DNA of 64,000 bases, taken from NCBI GenBank assembly GCA_902583575.1, contig CACHWY010000004.1, positions 32,395 to 96,394 of the forward strand, read 5' to 3'. Positions 1 through 9,429 of this stretch are shown in pieces. The notes under the pieces are model-generated. The model searched no databases. It saw only the letters and a list, made by a program, of their open reading frames with translations, and had not been told where the DNA came from. Numbering within the stretch: the stretch's first letter is position 1; each line of letters opens with the position of its first letter. The position numbers were made by a program, and so were the translations under genes. Source of the DNA: an uncultured SAR86 cluster bacterium (GTDB lineage Bacteria > Pseudomonadota > Gammaproteobacteria > Magnimaribacterales > D2472).

Positions 1-65
1 CTTATGCCTTTAGAAATGAATATAAAAAACACTTTCAAACATAATCTAATGACATACAATATATT

Positions 66-290
66 ATGACTAAAGGAAATAAAAAAATAGATTTTGAATC
101 ATCTTTAAAAGAACTTGAATCAATTGTCGAAAAACTCGAGGATGAGAATATTAATCTTGAGGACTCAGTAAAGTCATTTGAAGATGGAGTCAATCTTGTA
201 AAGGAATGTCAAAAACAACTTCAAAATGCAGAGTTAAAAATTAAAAAACTCCTTAATGATGGCTCATCTACTGAAATAGATAACTCATAA
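66..290 (+). CDS. xseB: Exodeoxyribonuclease VII small subunit
   Basis: Small subunit of exonuclease VII, which with XseA degrades single-stranded DNA in the cytoplasm. The 74 residues are the usual family length. The protein shows the typical acidic helical-hairpin pattern: FESSLKELESIVEKLEDENI, then L-E-DSVKSFEDGV and a K-rich tail. It is first in a tight plus-strand group, with ispA starting 6 bp after its stop; xseB-ispA-dxs is a standard gammaproteobacterial order. The 65 bp upstream are AT-rich and hold no clear promoter. xseA is not in the window. Confidence 0.95.
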   Translation: MTKGNKKIDFESSLKELESIVEKLEDENINLEDSVKSFEDGVNLVKECQKQLQNAELKIKKLLNDGSSTEIDNS

Positions 291-296
291 GTTAAA

Positions 297-1166
297 ATGC
301 TAAAAGAATTTTTATCTCAAGTAAGAGATCAAGTTTCTACCAATATAAAAAAGTCTATTGGAAAAACTAACCCTATTGAAATCGCAATGAGTTACTCTGC
401 TTTAAGCGAAAGCAAAATGATAAGGGCGGGGTTAATATTTGCATCTGGAAAAATAAATGAAGGTATTTCAAATAATAGCCTAATCACTCTTGCTTCAGCA
501 ATTGAATTAATACATACATATTCCCTTATTCATGACGATCTTCCCTGTATGGATGATGATGACTTTAGAAGAGGAAAAGAGTCCTGTCATATTAAATTTG
601 GTGAAGCGAACGCAGTTCTTGCTGGGGATGCTTTGCAAACATTAGCCTATGAAATGGTATGTAATGATATTGATTTAGATCCAGATAAAAAAATAAATGC
701 TATAAAATTAATTAGCTCAGCTTGTGGTAAGAATGGTATGGTTTATGGACAATTTCTTGACATAGAAAATGAATCAAAAGAAATTAATAAAGAGATTATA
801 GAAAATATTCACTCTCTTAAAACAGGCAAATTAATTGAATGCGCTGTAATGTTGGGTCAAGTTGGAAATAATATAAGCCAGCAAAATGAAATACTTTTAA
901 AGTTTAGTAAAAAGATAGGTTTAGCATTTCAAATCACTGATGATATTCTAGAAGTTATATCTGATGAAAAAACCCTAGGTAAAAATATTAATTCTGATAG
1001 AAAAAATCAAAAATCAACTTATATTAATGTGCTAGGTATTGATGAGGCTATTAAAAGATCTAAAGAGCTTAGTAAATCTGCAATACTTGATATATCAATA
1101 TTAAAATTAAAAGAAGCAGATATGCTTATAGAACTAGCAAAATATATATCATATAGAGAAAGATAA
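297..1166 (+). CDS. ispA: Polyprenyl (farnesyl) diphosphate synthase
   Basis: Trans-isoprenyl diphosphate synthase that condenses IPP with allylic diphosphates, most likely to farnesyl diphosphate. The first aspartate-rich motif is HDDLPCMDDDDFRRG (about residues 80-95). The second is FQITDDILEV (about 221-230), followed by a lysine-rich GKN segment. At 289 residues it matches bacterial IspA. It lies between xseB and dxs, and dxs starts 1 bp after its stop, so precursor supply and chain elongation are probably co-transcribed. Product chain length (C15 or C20) cannot be read with certainty from sequence. Confidence 0.93.
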   Translation: MLKEFLSQVRDQVSTNIKKSIGKTNPIEIAMSYSALSESKMIRAGLIFASGKINEGISNNSLITLASAIELIHTYSLIHDDLPCMDDDDFRRGKESCHIKFGEANAVLAGDALQTLAYEMVCNDIDLDPDKKINAIKLISSACGKNGMVYGQFLDIENESKEINKEIIENIHSLKTGKLIECAVMLGQVGNNISQQNEILLKFSKKIGLAFQITDDILEVISDEKTLGKNINSDRKNQKSTYINVLGIDEAIKRSKELSKSAILDISILKLKEADMLIELAKYISYRER

Positions 1167-1167
1167 A

Positions 1168-3036
1168 TTGAAAATTTTTAAAGAAATACCTCTTAAAAAG
1201 CCAGCAACACCATTGCTTGATAGCGTTGATTTTCCATCAGATATTCGGTCTTTCTCAATCAATGAGCTTGAAGTTCTTTCTAATGAATTACGAGAATTTT
1301 TATTATATTCAGTTGGTCAAAGTGGAGGCCATTTAGGTGGTGGGCTTGGAGTAATAGAACTTACAATAGTTTTGCATCACATTTTTAACACTCCATATGA
1401 TAATTTAGTATGGGACGTTGGTCATCAAGCGTACCCTCATAAAATTCTGACAGGAAGAAAAAATAAAATTCAGACTATAAGAAAAAAAGATGGGCTAACT
1501 CCTTTTCCTTCAAGAAAAGAAAGTGAATATGATACTTTTGGGGTTGGACATTCAAGTACATCATTAAGTGCCATGTTGGGGATGGCCATAGCATCAAAAG
1601 AATCTAACCCTGATAAAAAACATGTGGCGATAATTGGTGATGGTGCAATGACTGCGGGCATGGCATTTGAAGCGTTAAGCCATACTGGCCATTTAAAACC
1701 AAATGTTCTAATAATCTTAAATGATAATGACATGTCAATTTCTGAAAATATAGGAGGACTCTCTAATTATTTTTCAAGAATATGGGCATCAAAAATATAT
1801 AAAGGAATTAAAAAAAGTGGTGCGAGCTTTTTAAAACCTTTACCGCAAGCATTTCATCTCGCAAGAAAAGTAGAAACTCAAATGAAGGCTATGGTTGCAC
1901 CTGGAACAATCTTTGAAGAACTAGGCTTAAACTATATTGGACCAATTGATGGGCATAATATAAAAGAATTAATAAATGTTATATCTAATTTGAAAGAATT
2001 TGATGGTCCTCAATTTTTACATGTTATTACAAAAAAGGGAGCCGGCTTAGACCCTGCAGAAGCAGATAGAATTGGATTTCATGCTATTGGAAAAATTAAT
2101 TCTATAAAAGATGAAAAAACAAAACAAAAAAAATATCAAGATATCTTTGGGGAATGGATTGTTGATATGGCATCGCAAGACAACGATTTAATTGGCATAA
2201 CTCCAGCAATGAAAGAAGGATCTGGTCTAGTTATATTTAGTAAAAAATATCCTGAAAGATATTTTGATGTGGCAATTGCTGAGCAACATTCTGTGACTTT
2301 TGCTGCTGGACTTGCTGTTGAAAATAAAAAACCTGTTGTCGCAATATATTCAACCTTTTTACAAAGAGCTTATGATCAATTAATTCATGATGTTGCAATA
2401 CAAAATCTTGACGTAACTTTTGCTTTGGATAGATCTGGTTTAGTGGGTGAAGACGGTCCAACTCATTCAGGTAATTATGACATTGCGTATTTAAGATGTA
2501 TTCCAAATATGATTATATGCACTCCATCTAATGAGAATGAAGCAAGACATTTATTAACATCAGCATATCTATATAAAGGACCAGCTACTGTTAGGTACCC
2601 AAGAGGGATTGGTCCAAATGAAGAAGTTGCACAAGACTTAAAACCATATGAAATTGGAAAGGCTAAGGTTATAAATGAAGAAAATAGTAAAGTAATAATA
2701 TTAAATTTTGGAGCCTTGATTGATCAAGCTAAAGAGGTTGCTAAAAATTTAAAATTAACTTTAATTGATATGAGATTTGTTAAGCCATTGGATGAAAATA
2801 TTCTTCGCGAGTATCTATCTAAATCAGATGTATTTGTATCTATTGAAGACGGCTCGATAATGGGTGGAGCCGGAAGCGCTGTTCAAGAATTCTGTTCTAA
2901 AGAAAAAATCAATATTAAATCAATACTTTTTGGAATACCTGATAAATTTATTGAGCATGCCTCGAGAGAAGAAATGTTAAATGAAGCAGGTCTTTCTTCA
3001 AAAAGTATAGAATCTAAGCTAAAAGAATTGTTATAA
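1168..3036 (+). CDS. dxs: 1-deoxy-D-xylulose-5-phosphate synthase
   Basis: Thiamine-diphosphate enzyme that joins pyruvate and glyceraldehyde-3-phosphate to make DXP, the entry step of the MEP isoprenoid pathway. Visible motifs are the GGHLGGGLG histidine region near residue 55, the TPP-binding GDGAMTAGMAFEAL...NDND stretch (about 150-180), and the transketolase pyrimidine-domain signature DRSGLVGEDGPTHSG (about 420). At 622 residues it is full length. The start is TTG at 1168, 1 bp after the ispA stop; no better in-frame ATG precedes the conserved N-terminus. The 3' end overlaps convergent pgpA by 23 bp. Confidence 0.97.
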   Translation: MKIFKEIPLKKPATPLLDSVDFPSDIRSFSINELEVLSNELREFLLYSVGQSGGHLGGGLGVIELTIVLHHIFNTPYDNLVWDVGHQAYPHKILTGRKNKIQTIRKKDGLTPFPSRKESEYDTFGVGHSSTSLSAMLGMAIASKESNPDKKHVAIIGDGAMTAGMAFEALSHTGHLKPNVLIILNDNDMSISENIGGLSNYFSRIWASKIYKGIKKSGASFLKPLPQAFHLARKVETQMKAMVAPGTIFEELGLNYIGPIDGHNIKELINVISNLKEFDGPQFLHVITKKGAGLDPAEADRIGFHAIGKINSIKDEKTKQKKYQDIFGEWIVDMASQDNDLIGITPAMKEGSGLVIFSKKYPERYFDVAIAEQHSVTFAAGLAVENKKPVVAIYSTFLQRAYDQLIHDVAIQNLDVTFALDRSGLVGEDGPTHSGNYDIAYLRCIPNMIICTPSNENEARHLLTSAYLYKGPATVRYPRGIGPNEEVAQDLKPYEIGKAKVINEENSKVIILNFGALIDQAKEVAKNLKLTLIDMRFVKPLDENILREYLSKSDVFVSIEDGSIMGGAGSAVQEFCSKEKINIKSILFGIPDKFIEHASREEMLNEAGLSSKSIESKLKELL

Positions 3037-3499
3037 ATATTGCACCTGCTGCTGCAAAAATTCCTGCAATACAATCATCAATAACAATGCCAAAACCATT
3101 TTTAATTTTTTGATCGAAATATGAAATTGGGAAAGGTTTTAAAATATCAAAAAATCTAAATAATATAAGAGCTACAACTGCATATATGGTTCGATCTTTT
3201 TGACTTGAAGCTATATAGATTACTGGCAATAAAGATATCCACATACCTATCAATTCATCTATTACAATTGACTTATGATCTTTTTCTATTAAATCTTTTG
3301 TAACCTTTTCACAAACCCATATAGCAAAAAATAAACTTGCTATTGTTAAAACAAGCATATTTATAAAGTGCGATATAAATATAAAAACTATCCATGCAAA
3401 TATACTTCCGAATGTTCCTGGAGCAACTGGTATAAGCCCAATACCACCAAGAGTTGCAATTAAATGATATGGATTTTTTAAATTTGGGAATTTTTGCAT
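3014..3499 (-). CDS. pgpA: Phosphatidylglycerophosphatase A
   Basis: Inner-membrane lipid phosphatase that converts phosphatidylglycerophosphate to phosphatidylglycerol. It shows the family pattern ATLGGIGLIPVAPGTFGS at the N-terminus, VIDELIGMW in the middle and VIDDCIAGIFAA near the end, with several hydrophobic segments. I place the start at the ATG at 3499, giving MQKFPNLKNPYHL. The 20 extra residues possible from 3559 would lie inside the upstream gene and do not look like PgpA. It starts 1 bp after the GlpD-like stop. thiL and pgpA are standard neighbours, here split by the oxidoreductase. Confidence 0.9.
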   Translation of the reverse strand: MQKFPNLKNPYHLIATLGGIGLIPVAPGTFGSIFAWIVFIFISHFINMLVLTIASLFFAIWVCEKVTKDLIEKDHKSIVIDELIGMWISLLPVIYIASSQKDRTIYAVVALILFRFFDILKPFPISYFDQKIKNGFGIVIDDCIAGIFAAAGAIFITILLA

Positions 3500-3500
3500 T

Positions 3501-4562
3501 TCAGACAATTGTAGCAATTTTTCTTGCGATTGAAGGAGATGTTGTCCACTTACCTCCAAAAATACTAATTAAATTAGAATCTTGTTGAATAAAAAAATCC
3601 CTTGAGGATTTATGAAAATCATATTTTGATCTTATTAATGGCCTTACTCCAGAATAAGCAGAGATGATATCTTTACTTGATATAGGATCTCTAAAAGTTT
3701 GATTAAAACTATCAATTAAATAATTTTCTTCATTGGTATCGATTTTTGGTTTATCAGGCGATCGTACCTTAACCTCTGTTGTACCCAATAAAGTAAATTC
3801 TTTATAAGGCAATGCAAATACATATCTGGATTGGCAAAATCCTTTAAACATTAATCCTGAATTTATTTTCCTATTAAGAATAAGATGGCTTCCTTTAATA
3901 TAATCTATATTCTTCAAACTTTTTATTTTATTCTTCTCAAGTAATATTTTTGTCCAAGGACCGACTGCTAATATAACCTTATCAAATTTTTTATTATCAA
4001 TATTTCCATAAATATCAAAATTAGATACCTCATGATTTTCATACAAATTAATTTTTAATTCTTTGGCCAGATGAATTAAATCTTTTCCAAGCAATTCATC
4101 ATCCATTAGTCCATCAAAAAAAGAAAGGTATCCCTTGTAATCACTATCAAGGTTTATATCTTGAAAGACTTCCTTTATATATAGTTTACTTTTTCCAAGC
4201 TTTTTTTTGCCTGCTAAAAAACCATAAAATTTTATACCTATATAAAATTTCAATAATTCTAAAGAAAATAAATTTTTGTATGGTATTAAAATTTTAATCT
4301 TATTAGTGTGTTGAGGAAAATTCTTCAACCACCAATATCTATCATTAAGTCCTTTTTGCACTTCTTTAATATGAAAATTCTCTAAATACCTAAGACCACC
4401 ATGCAATAATTTAGTTGTTTTAGAACTTGTTTCACTTAGGAGAGATTTTTTTTCAAAAATAGAAACTTGATGTCCCTCTTTAGCTAGAAAAATACTAACT
4501 ACTAGTCCAGATATACCTCCGCCAATAATTCCAATCTTTTTAATCAAAAGAATCCCATCCAT
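3501..4562 (-). CDS. FAD-dependent oxidoreductase, GlpD-like, short form
   Basis: DAO-fold flavoprotein resembling glycerol-3-phosphate dehydrogenase. The N-terminus has the Rossmann FAD motif IGIIGGGISGL. This is followed by the GlpD-like SSKTTKLLHGGLRYLENF segment, and the C-terminus by FGGKWTT. At 353 residues it ends right after the FGGKWTT motif, whereas GlpD is about 500 residues, so the C-terminal cap domain is absent. The start overlaps thiL by 23 bp. Its insertion between thiL and pgpA suggests co-expression with lipid and cofactor genes. The substrate could be glycerol-3-phosphate or another 2-hydroxy acid or amine; I am confident of the family but not the substrate. Confidence 0.7.
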   Translation of the reverse strand: MDGILLIKKIGIIGGGISGLVVSIFLAKEGHQVSIFEKKSLLSETSSKTTKLLHGGLRYLENFHIKEVQKGLNDRYWWLKNFPQHTNKIKILIPYKNLFSLELLKFYIGIKFYGFLAGKKKLGKSKLYIKEVFQDINLDSDYKGYLSFFDGLMDDELLGKDLIHLAKELKINLYENHEVSNFDIYGNIDNKKFDKVILAVGPWTKILLEKNKIKSLKNIDYIKGSHLILNRKINSGLMFKGFCQSRYVFALPYKEFTLLGTTEVKVRSPDKPKIDTNEENYLIDSFNQTFRDPISSKDIISAYSGVRPLIRSKYDFHKSSRDFFIQQDSNLISIFGGKWTTSPSIARKIATIV

Positions 4563-5430
4563 TTTTTTTGAGACTAACTAATATATTATCTTTTATAAGT
4601 TCAATATTTTTACCTGGAGTAATCTCCCCGATAAGAAAAAAATCTTCTTCATTAAACTTTTCTTTATATATCTTAGGAGAGGTAAAGCACAACTCATAAT
4701 CATCACCATATGATAAATCATCGATATCATTAGTAATTGGAATGTCTTCATAAAATATTTTTGCTCCTACTTTTGATGAATTGCATATACTCCCTAGATC
4801 TTTTATTAGTCCATCAGAAATATCTATACAAGAAGATGCTAATCGAGAAATATATTTACTTTTTTTAAAATTAATTTTAGGACGAAAATAATTCTGAACA
4901 AAGGAAGATTTTTTATCATTATTCCAATCAATCAATCCTTGACGCCCTCTTCCTAATTGACCTGTTATATATATATTATCTCCGGGTTTTGCATTAGATC
5001 TTATAAGAATATTTTCGTCTATATAACCAAAAACATTTACACATACATTTATCTCGCCAAATGTTACATCACCTCCAACTAGCTTAATCTGATATTCATT
5101 AATTATAGATTCAATTCCTGTAGTAAATTGTTCATACCAATTAATATCTTTCTTGTTAGAGGTTAATCCAACTGTAATAAATGAGGGTTTTGCACCCATG
5201 GCTGCTAGGTCGCTTAGGGCTACTGCTACTGATCTGTAAGCTATATCTTCAGGTAATGAATTATCTGGAAAATGAGTATGTATTTTTGATATGTCTAAAG
5301 AATGGACTAGATTATTTTTTTGGGACTTTATAACTACAGCATCATCTCCTGAACCAACAAGTACTAAGCTATCTTTTTTGCTCTCAACTAAATGTTGAAA
5401 ACAATTTAAAATATCAGACTCAGATATCAA
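4540..5430 (-). CDS. thiL: Thiamine-monophosphate kinase
   Basis: Phosphorylates thiamine monophosphate to the active cofactor TPP. Family features in order: GSGDDAVVI near the start, YRSVAVALSDLAAMGAKP (about 66-83), GGDVTFG, DISDGLIKDLG and a GDDYELCF motif near residue 240, together forming the ATP/Mg site of the PurM-like fold. It overlaps the upstream thiolase stop by 4 bp (ATGA) and the downstream GlpD-like gene by 23 bp, so the block is one transcript. TPP is the cofactor of DXS encoded opposite. Confidence 0.93.
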   Translation of the reverse strand: MISESDILNCFQHLVESKKDSLVLVGSGDDAVVIKSQKNNLVHSLDISKIHTHFPDNSLPEDIAYRSVAVALSDLAAMGAKPSFITVGLTSNKKDINWYEQFTTGIESIINEYQIKLVGGDVTFGEINVCVNVFGYIDENILIRSNAKPGDNIYITGQLGRGRQGLIDWNNDKKSSFVQNYFRPKINFKKSKYISRLASSCIDISDGLIKDLGSICNSSKVGAKIFYEDIPITNDIDDLSYGDDYELCFTSPKIYKEKFNEEDFFLIGEITPGKNIELIKDNILVSLKKNGWDSFD

Positions 5431-6614
5431 GAAGGATATCTTTCAAACAATCCACTGGCGCCCATGCCACCACCAACACACATTGTTACAATACCAAATT
5501 GTTTATCTTGATTTTGAAGTTGGCGAGTCAAATGTCCAACCTGCCTTGATCCTGTCATACCAAAAGGATGTCCGATTGAAATTGATCCACCATCTAAATT
5601 TAATTTATCCATTGATATACCTAGTTTATCTCTACAATAAACAACCTGAACTGCAAAGGCTTCATTTAATTCCCAAATATCGATATCTTCCATAGATAAA
5701 TTATAATTATTAAGAAGTTTAGGCACTGAATACACTGGTCCAATTCCCATCTCATCTGGCTCACAACCCATAGTAGTAAAACCTCTAAAATATGCTAACG
5801 GCTTCAACCCAAGATCTTTTGCTTTATCTTCTGACATAACTAATGTTACTGATGCGCCATCAGAAAGTTGAGATGAATTTCCAGCAGTCACGGATCCGTT
5901 TTCTGGATCAAATACTGGTTTGAGAGAAGATAACCCTTCAAGAGTTGTCTCTGGTCTATTACATTCATCCTTATCAACTGTGTAGTCTATCTCTTTGGAT
6001 TCTCCAGATTCTTTGTTTGTTAGAAGCATTTTTGTTTGCATTGGAATAATTTCATCATCATACCCGCCAGACTGTTGAGCTGCTGCAGTTCTCATTTGAC
6101 TCTCATAAGCATATTCATCTTGAGCTTCTCTTGAAACATCATATCTTTTAGCGACTACTTCAGCTGTCATGCCCATGGGAAAATATATTCCTGGTGATTC
6201 TTCTGCAAGTCTTTCATTAACAAAATTATCCATATTCATATTCATCATTGAAATTGTTTCAGCCCCACCAGCAATGACTGTGTCATAGCAACCGGCCATT
6301 ATTTGTCCTGCTGCCATTGAAATAGACTGTAAGCCAGAAGAACAATATCTATTTATTGTAGTCCCGCCTGTTGATATAGGTAATTTTGATAAAACTGCTG
6401 CATTTCTTGCAATATTATGACCTTGAGCTCCTTCAGGATTTCCGCATCCCATTATAATATCCTCTACCTCTTCTGGTGGTAAATTTGGATTACGTTCTAA
6501 CATTGCATCAATAATATGAGCAAGCATCTCATCTGGTCTGGTCATATTAAATCCACCTCTATGAGATTTAGCTAACCCTGTTCTTACGCTATCAACAATA
6601 ACTACATTTTTCAT
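5427..6614 (-). CDS. Acetyl-CoA C-acyltransferase (thiolase)
   Basis: Thiolase II family enzyme that cleaves 3-ketoacyl-CoA or condenses acyl-CoAs. The acylated cysteine is in NRYCSSGLQS near residue 90. The base histidine lies in GGSISIGHPFGMTGSRQ and the second cysteine in MCVGGGMGASG near the C-terminus; NEAFAVQV is also present. At 395 residues it is full length. It resembles FadA-type thiolases, but no FadB partner is adjacent, so a FadA or AtoB role cannot be decided. It is the first gene of the minus-strand thiolase-thiL-glpD-like-pgpA run. Confidence 0.9.
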   Translation of the reverse strand: MKNVVIVDSVRTGLAKSHRGGFNMTRPDEMLAHIIDAMLERNPNLPPEEVEDIIMGCGNPEGAQGHNIARNAAVLSKLPISTGGTTINRYCSSGLQSISMAAGQIMAGCYDTVIAGGAETISMMNMNMDNFVNERLAEESPGIYFPMGMTAEVVAKRYDVSREAQDEYAYESQMRTAAAQQSGGYDDEIIPMQTKMLLTNKESGESKEIDYTVDKDECNRPETTLEGLSSLKPVFDPENGSVTAGNSSQLSDGASVTLVMSEDKAKDLGLKPLAYFRGFTTMGCEPDEMGIGPVYSVPKLLNNYNLSMEDIDIWELNEAFAVQVVYCRDKLGISMDKLNLDGGSISIGHPFGMTGSRQVGHLTRQLQNQDKQFGIVTMCVGGGMGASGLFERYPS

Positions 6615-6637
6615 AATTTCTCCAATAAAAATCTTAA

Positions 6638-6949
6638 CTATTCTATTCTATCTTCATCTTTACTTAAAGCCTTATACCAATCTGGAATTAAATCTATTTT
6701 AAATTCTTTAGCCTTTTTTAATACATATGGTATTGAAATGGGGCTAAACGGGAGAATGACTAAAATTCCAAGTCCTAAACTTTTTAAAACCTGCTTAAGC
6801 TGATAGTTTGCTTCATTGATCTCTTCATCGGTTGCTATACCTTCAATATATCTTACATAAATATCCAACATTCTTTTATTTTCATCTGTCTCTTCTAGAA
6901 AAGAATCTTTTAGTTTTAAAATATATTGATGAATTTTTTTTGTATTCAT
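6638..6949 (-). CDS. Small hypothetical protein with a LETM1-like segment
   Basis: A 103-residue protein with no firm family. The N-terminal half is charged and helical. Residues about 58-90 contain a hydrophobic run followed by LPFSPISIPYVLKKAKEF and DLIPDWY. This is reminiscent of the LETM1-domain pattern in which a membrane-proximal proline-rich stretch precedes a conserved Lys and Pro, but the match is judged by eye only. It sits 23 bp upstream of the thiolase on the same strand, and head to head with nth, 32 bp away. It could be a short membrane-associated protein; function unknown. Confidence 0.55.
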   Translation of the reverse strand: MNTKKIHQYILKLKDSFLEETDENKRMLDIYVRYIEGIATDEEINEANYQLKQVLKSLGLGILVILPFSPISIPYVLKKAKEFKIDLIPDWYKALSKDEDRIE

Positions 6950-6981
6950 AAAATCTAAAATATTATGCTACATTTATTTAA

Positions 6982-7635
6982 ATGAAGAAATCAGATAGAG
7001 CTATAATTGTAAAAAAAGTTTTAGATAGGGTCTATCCTGAAACTCCTATCCCACTTAATCATAAAGATAATTTCACCTTATTAATTGCTGTTCTTCTATC
7101 TGCTCAATGCACTGATGAAAGAGTTAATGAAGTTACACCAAACCTGTTTTCAATTGCCTCTAACCCAAGAGATATATCAAAACTTTCAGTTGAAAAAATA
7201 TATCAAATTATTAGACCTTGTGGACTAGGCCCTCAAAAGTCTAAAGCGATTCATGAACTATCAAATATTCTTATAAAAAAATATAATCAAAATGTTCCAG
7301 ATAACTTTAAGGATCTTGAGAGCCTTCCAGGTGTGGGTCATAAAACAGCCTCTGTTGTCATGAGTCAAGCCTTTGGTGTCCCAGCTTTTCCGGTTGATAC
7401 CCATATTCATAGATTAAGTCAAAGATGGGGTTTAACTAATGGTAAAAATGTTAGAAAAACTGAAGAGGATCTAAAAAAAATATTTCCTAAGTCGTCATGG
7501 AATAAATTACATCTTCAAATTATTTTTTGGGGAAGAGAGCATTGTATGGCTAAATCTTGTTTTGGTCTTGAGTGTGAAATATGCAAATTATGTTATCCAA
7601 ACAGAAAAAAACCTTTTATGCACAAAAAGCCATAG
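6982..7635 (+). CDS. nth: Endonuclease III (DNA glycosylase/AP lyase)
   Basis: Base-excision repair enzyme that removes oxidised pyrimidines and nicks AP sites. The helix-hairpin-helix LPGVGHKTASVV carries the catalytic lysine, and FPVDTHIHRLSQRWGL carries the catalytic aspartate. The C-terminal cluster cysteines read C-x9-C-x2-C-x2-C (HCMAKSCFGLECEICKLC). This differs from the E. coli spacing C-x6-C-x2-C-x5-C but still supplies four cysteines, plus a fifth inside the loop. At 217 residues it is the usual length. It is divergent from the small gene at 6949. Confidence 0.93.
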   Translation: MKKSDRAIIVKKVLDRVYPETPIPLNHKDNFTLLIAVLLSAQCTDERVNEVTPNLFSIASNPRDISKLSVEKIYQIIRPCGLGPQKSKAIHELSNILIKKYNQNVPDNFKDLESLPGVGHKTASVVMSQAFGVPAFPVDTHIHRLSQRWGLTNGKNVRKTEEDLKKIFPKSSWNKLHLQIIFWGREHCMAKSCFGLECEICKLCYPNRKKPFMHKKP

Positions 7636-7668
7636 ATAATATAAAATTAATATTTAAATTTTTGAATT

Positions 7669-8949
7669 ATGAAATCTTCCAAAAGTGATAGTGTTTTCTC
7701 CAATAAAAGCTCTATAAAGGACTTTGATAAAGATCTATGGTTATCTTTTGAGAATGAAGCGCAAAGACAAGAAGACCATATTGAATTAATTGCTTCAGAA
7801 AATTATGCATCTAAAAGAGTCCTTGAAGCGCAAGGATCTCTTCTTACTAATAAATATGCAGAAGGATATCCTTCAAAAAGGTATTATGGGGGTTGTGAGA
7901 ATGTGGATATTGCAGAGAATCTTGCAATTGAAAGAGCAAAAGAATTGTTTAATGCTGATTATGCTAATGTTCAGCCACACTCTGGTTCGTCTGCAAATTC
8001 AGCAGCATTCTTAGCATTATTAGAGCCTAATGACACTATTCTTGGAATGAGCCTAGATCATGGGGGACACTTAACCCACGGCTCTAAAGTAAATTTTTCT
8101 GGCAGAAATTATAAAAGCATTCAATACGGACTTCATCCAGAAACAGATGACATTAATTATGATGAGGTTAGGGGTTTAGCAAAAAAATATAATCCAAAAT
8201 TAATTATTGCTGGCTTCTCTGCATTTTCTGGAATCGTTGATTGGAAAAAGTTTAAAGATATTGCTGAAGAAGTTGGGGCATTCTTGCTTGTTGATATGGC
8301 ACATGTTTCTGGTCTGGTTGCTGCAGGACTATACCCTTCTCCAATTCCATATGCTGATGTTGTAACTTCTACTACTCACAAAACTTTAAGAGGACCAAGG
8401 TCTGGAATTATTCTTGCAAAGAAAAATGAAGAAATAGAAAAAAAATTAAACTCTGCAGTGTTTCCAGGATCTCAAGGAGGCCCATTAATGCATGTCATTG
8501 CTGCAAAAGCGATATGCTTTAAAGAAGCATTAGACCCTGAATTTAAAATCTATACTCAACAAGTTATGGATAATGCAAAACTTATGGCAGAGACTCTTAT
8601 CTCTAATAATATTGATGTTATTACAAATGGAACACAAAATCATATTGTTTTAGTAGACTTAAGAAATAAAAATATCAGTGGTAAAGATTTAGAAAGTACT
8701 TTGGGTTCTGTAAATATAACGGTTAATAAAAATTCTGTGCCAAATGATCCAGCCTCACCATTTGTAACATCTGGCATAAGGATTGGAACGCCTGCTGTTA
8801 CAACAAGAGGCTTTAAAGAAGAAGAAATTATAAAAATTAGCAACTGGATATCATCAATTATTAATGATTTTGATAATGTTGAGTTGCAAAATAAAATTAA
8901 AAAAGAAGTCCATAATCTGGCACATGAATTTCCAGTATATAATTTATAA
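7669..8949 (+). CDS. glyA: Serine hydroxymethyltransferase
   Basis: PLP enzyme interconverting serine and glycine with transfer of a one-carbon unit to tetrahydrofolate. The PLP lysine is in [16 protein letters not shown] (about residue 240). Family blocks [26 protein letters not shown] and [11 protein letters not shown] are intact. It is 426 residues, with about 18 extra residues before the canonical start region [13 protein letters not shown]. nrdR begins at the next base after its stop, so glyA leads the riboflavin operon. A GcvT-like gene in the same window (54927-56231) also uses folate chemistry. Confidence 0.97.
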   Translation: MKSSKSDSVFSNKSSIKDFDKDLWLSFENEAQRQEDHIELIASENYASKRVLEAQGSLLTNKYAEGYPSKRYYGGCENVDIAENLAIERAKELFNADYANVQPHSGSSANSAAFLALLEPNDTILGMSLDHGGHLTHGSKVNFSGRNYKSIQYGLHPETDDINYDEVRGLAKKYNPKLIIAGFSAFSGIVDWKKFKDIAEEVGAFLLVDMAHVSGLVAAGLYPSPIPYADVVTSTTHKTLRGPRSGIILAKKNEEIEKKLNSAVFPGSQGGPLMHVIAAKAICFKEALDPEFKIYTQQVMDNAKLMAETLISNNIDVITNGTQNHIVLVDLRNKNISGKDLESTLGSVNITVNKNSVPNDPASPFVTSGIRIGTPAVTTRGFKEEEIIKISNWISSIINDFDNVELQNKIKKEVHNLAHEFPVYNL

Positions 8950-9429
8950 ATGTACTGTCCTTTTTGCCAAGCTGAAGATACTAAAGTAATCGATTCTAGA
9001 TTGGTAGCTGATGGATCTCAGACAAGAAGAAGGAGATCATGTGAAGTTTGTGGATCTAGATTTACAACATTTGAAACTGCTGACTTAGCTTTACCAAGAG
9101 TGATTAAGAGTAATGGAGAGAGACAGCCATTTAATGGATCTAAACTAAAAAAAGGTATGCTGAGAGCTCTTGAGAAAAGGCCTTTATCTGCTGAAGAAAT
9201 TGATACTGTATTTGGAAAAATACTTAAAAAAATAAGAACAAGTGGTGTTCGTGAAATTAAATCAATAGAAATTGGAGAAATAATGATGAGCGCCCTCAAA
9301 GAAGTTGATAGTGTTGCTTATGTTCGTTTTGCTTCTGTATATAGAGATTTCCAAGATATTAAAGATTTTTCTGAAGAAATTAATTCATTAAGTAGGGAAA
9401 AACCAAAAAGTAAAAAATCGAAGAAATGA
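8950..9429 (+). CDS. nrdR: Transcriptional repressor NrdR
   Basis: Repressor of ribonucleotide reductase genes that senses ATP/dATP. The N-terminal zinc ribbon reads [15 protein letters not shown] and then [17 protein letters not shown], giving the paired CxxC motifs. The ATP-cone domain follows with [19 protein letters not shown]. The 159 residues are the standard length plus a short lysine-rich tail. It abuts glyA and overlaps ribD by 4 bp; glyA-nrdR-ribD is a conserved order. No NrdR boxes were located in the window because no nrd operon is present. Confidence 0.96.
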   Translation: MYCPFCQAEDTKVIDSRLVADGSQTRRRRSCEVCGSRFTTFETADLALPRVIKSNGERQPFNGSKLKKGMLRALEKRPLSAEEIDTVFGKILKKIRTSGVREIKSIEIGEIMMSALKEVDSVAYVRFASVYRDFQDIKDFSEEINSLSREKPKSKKSKK

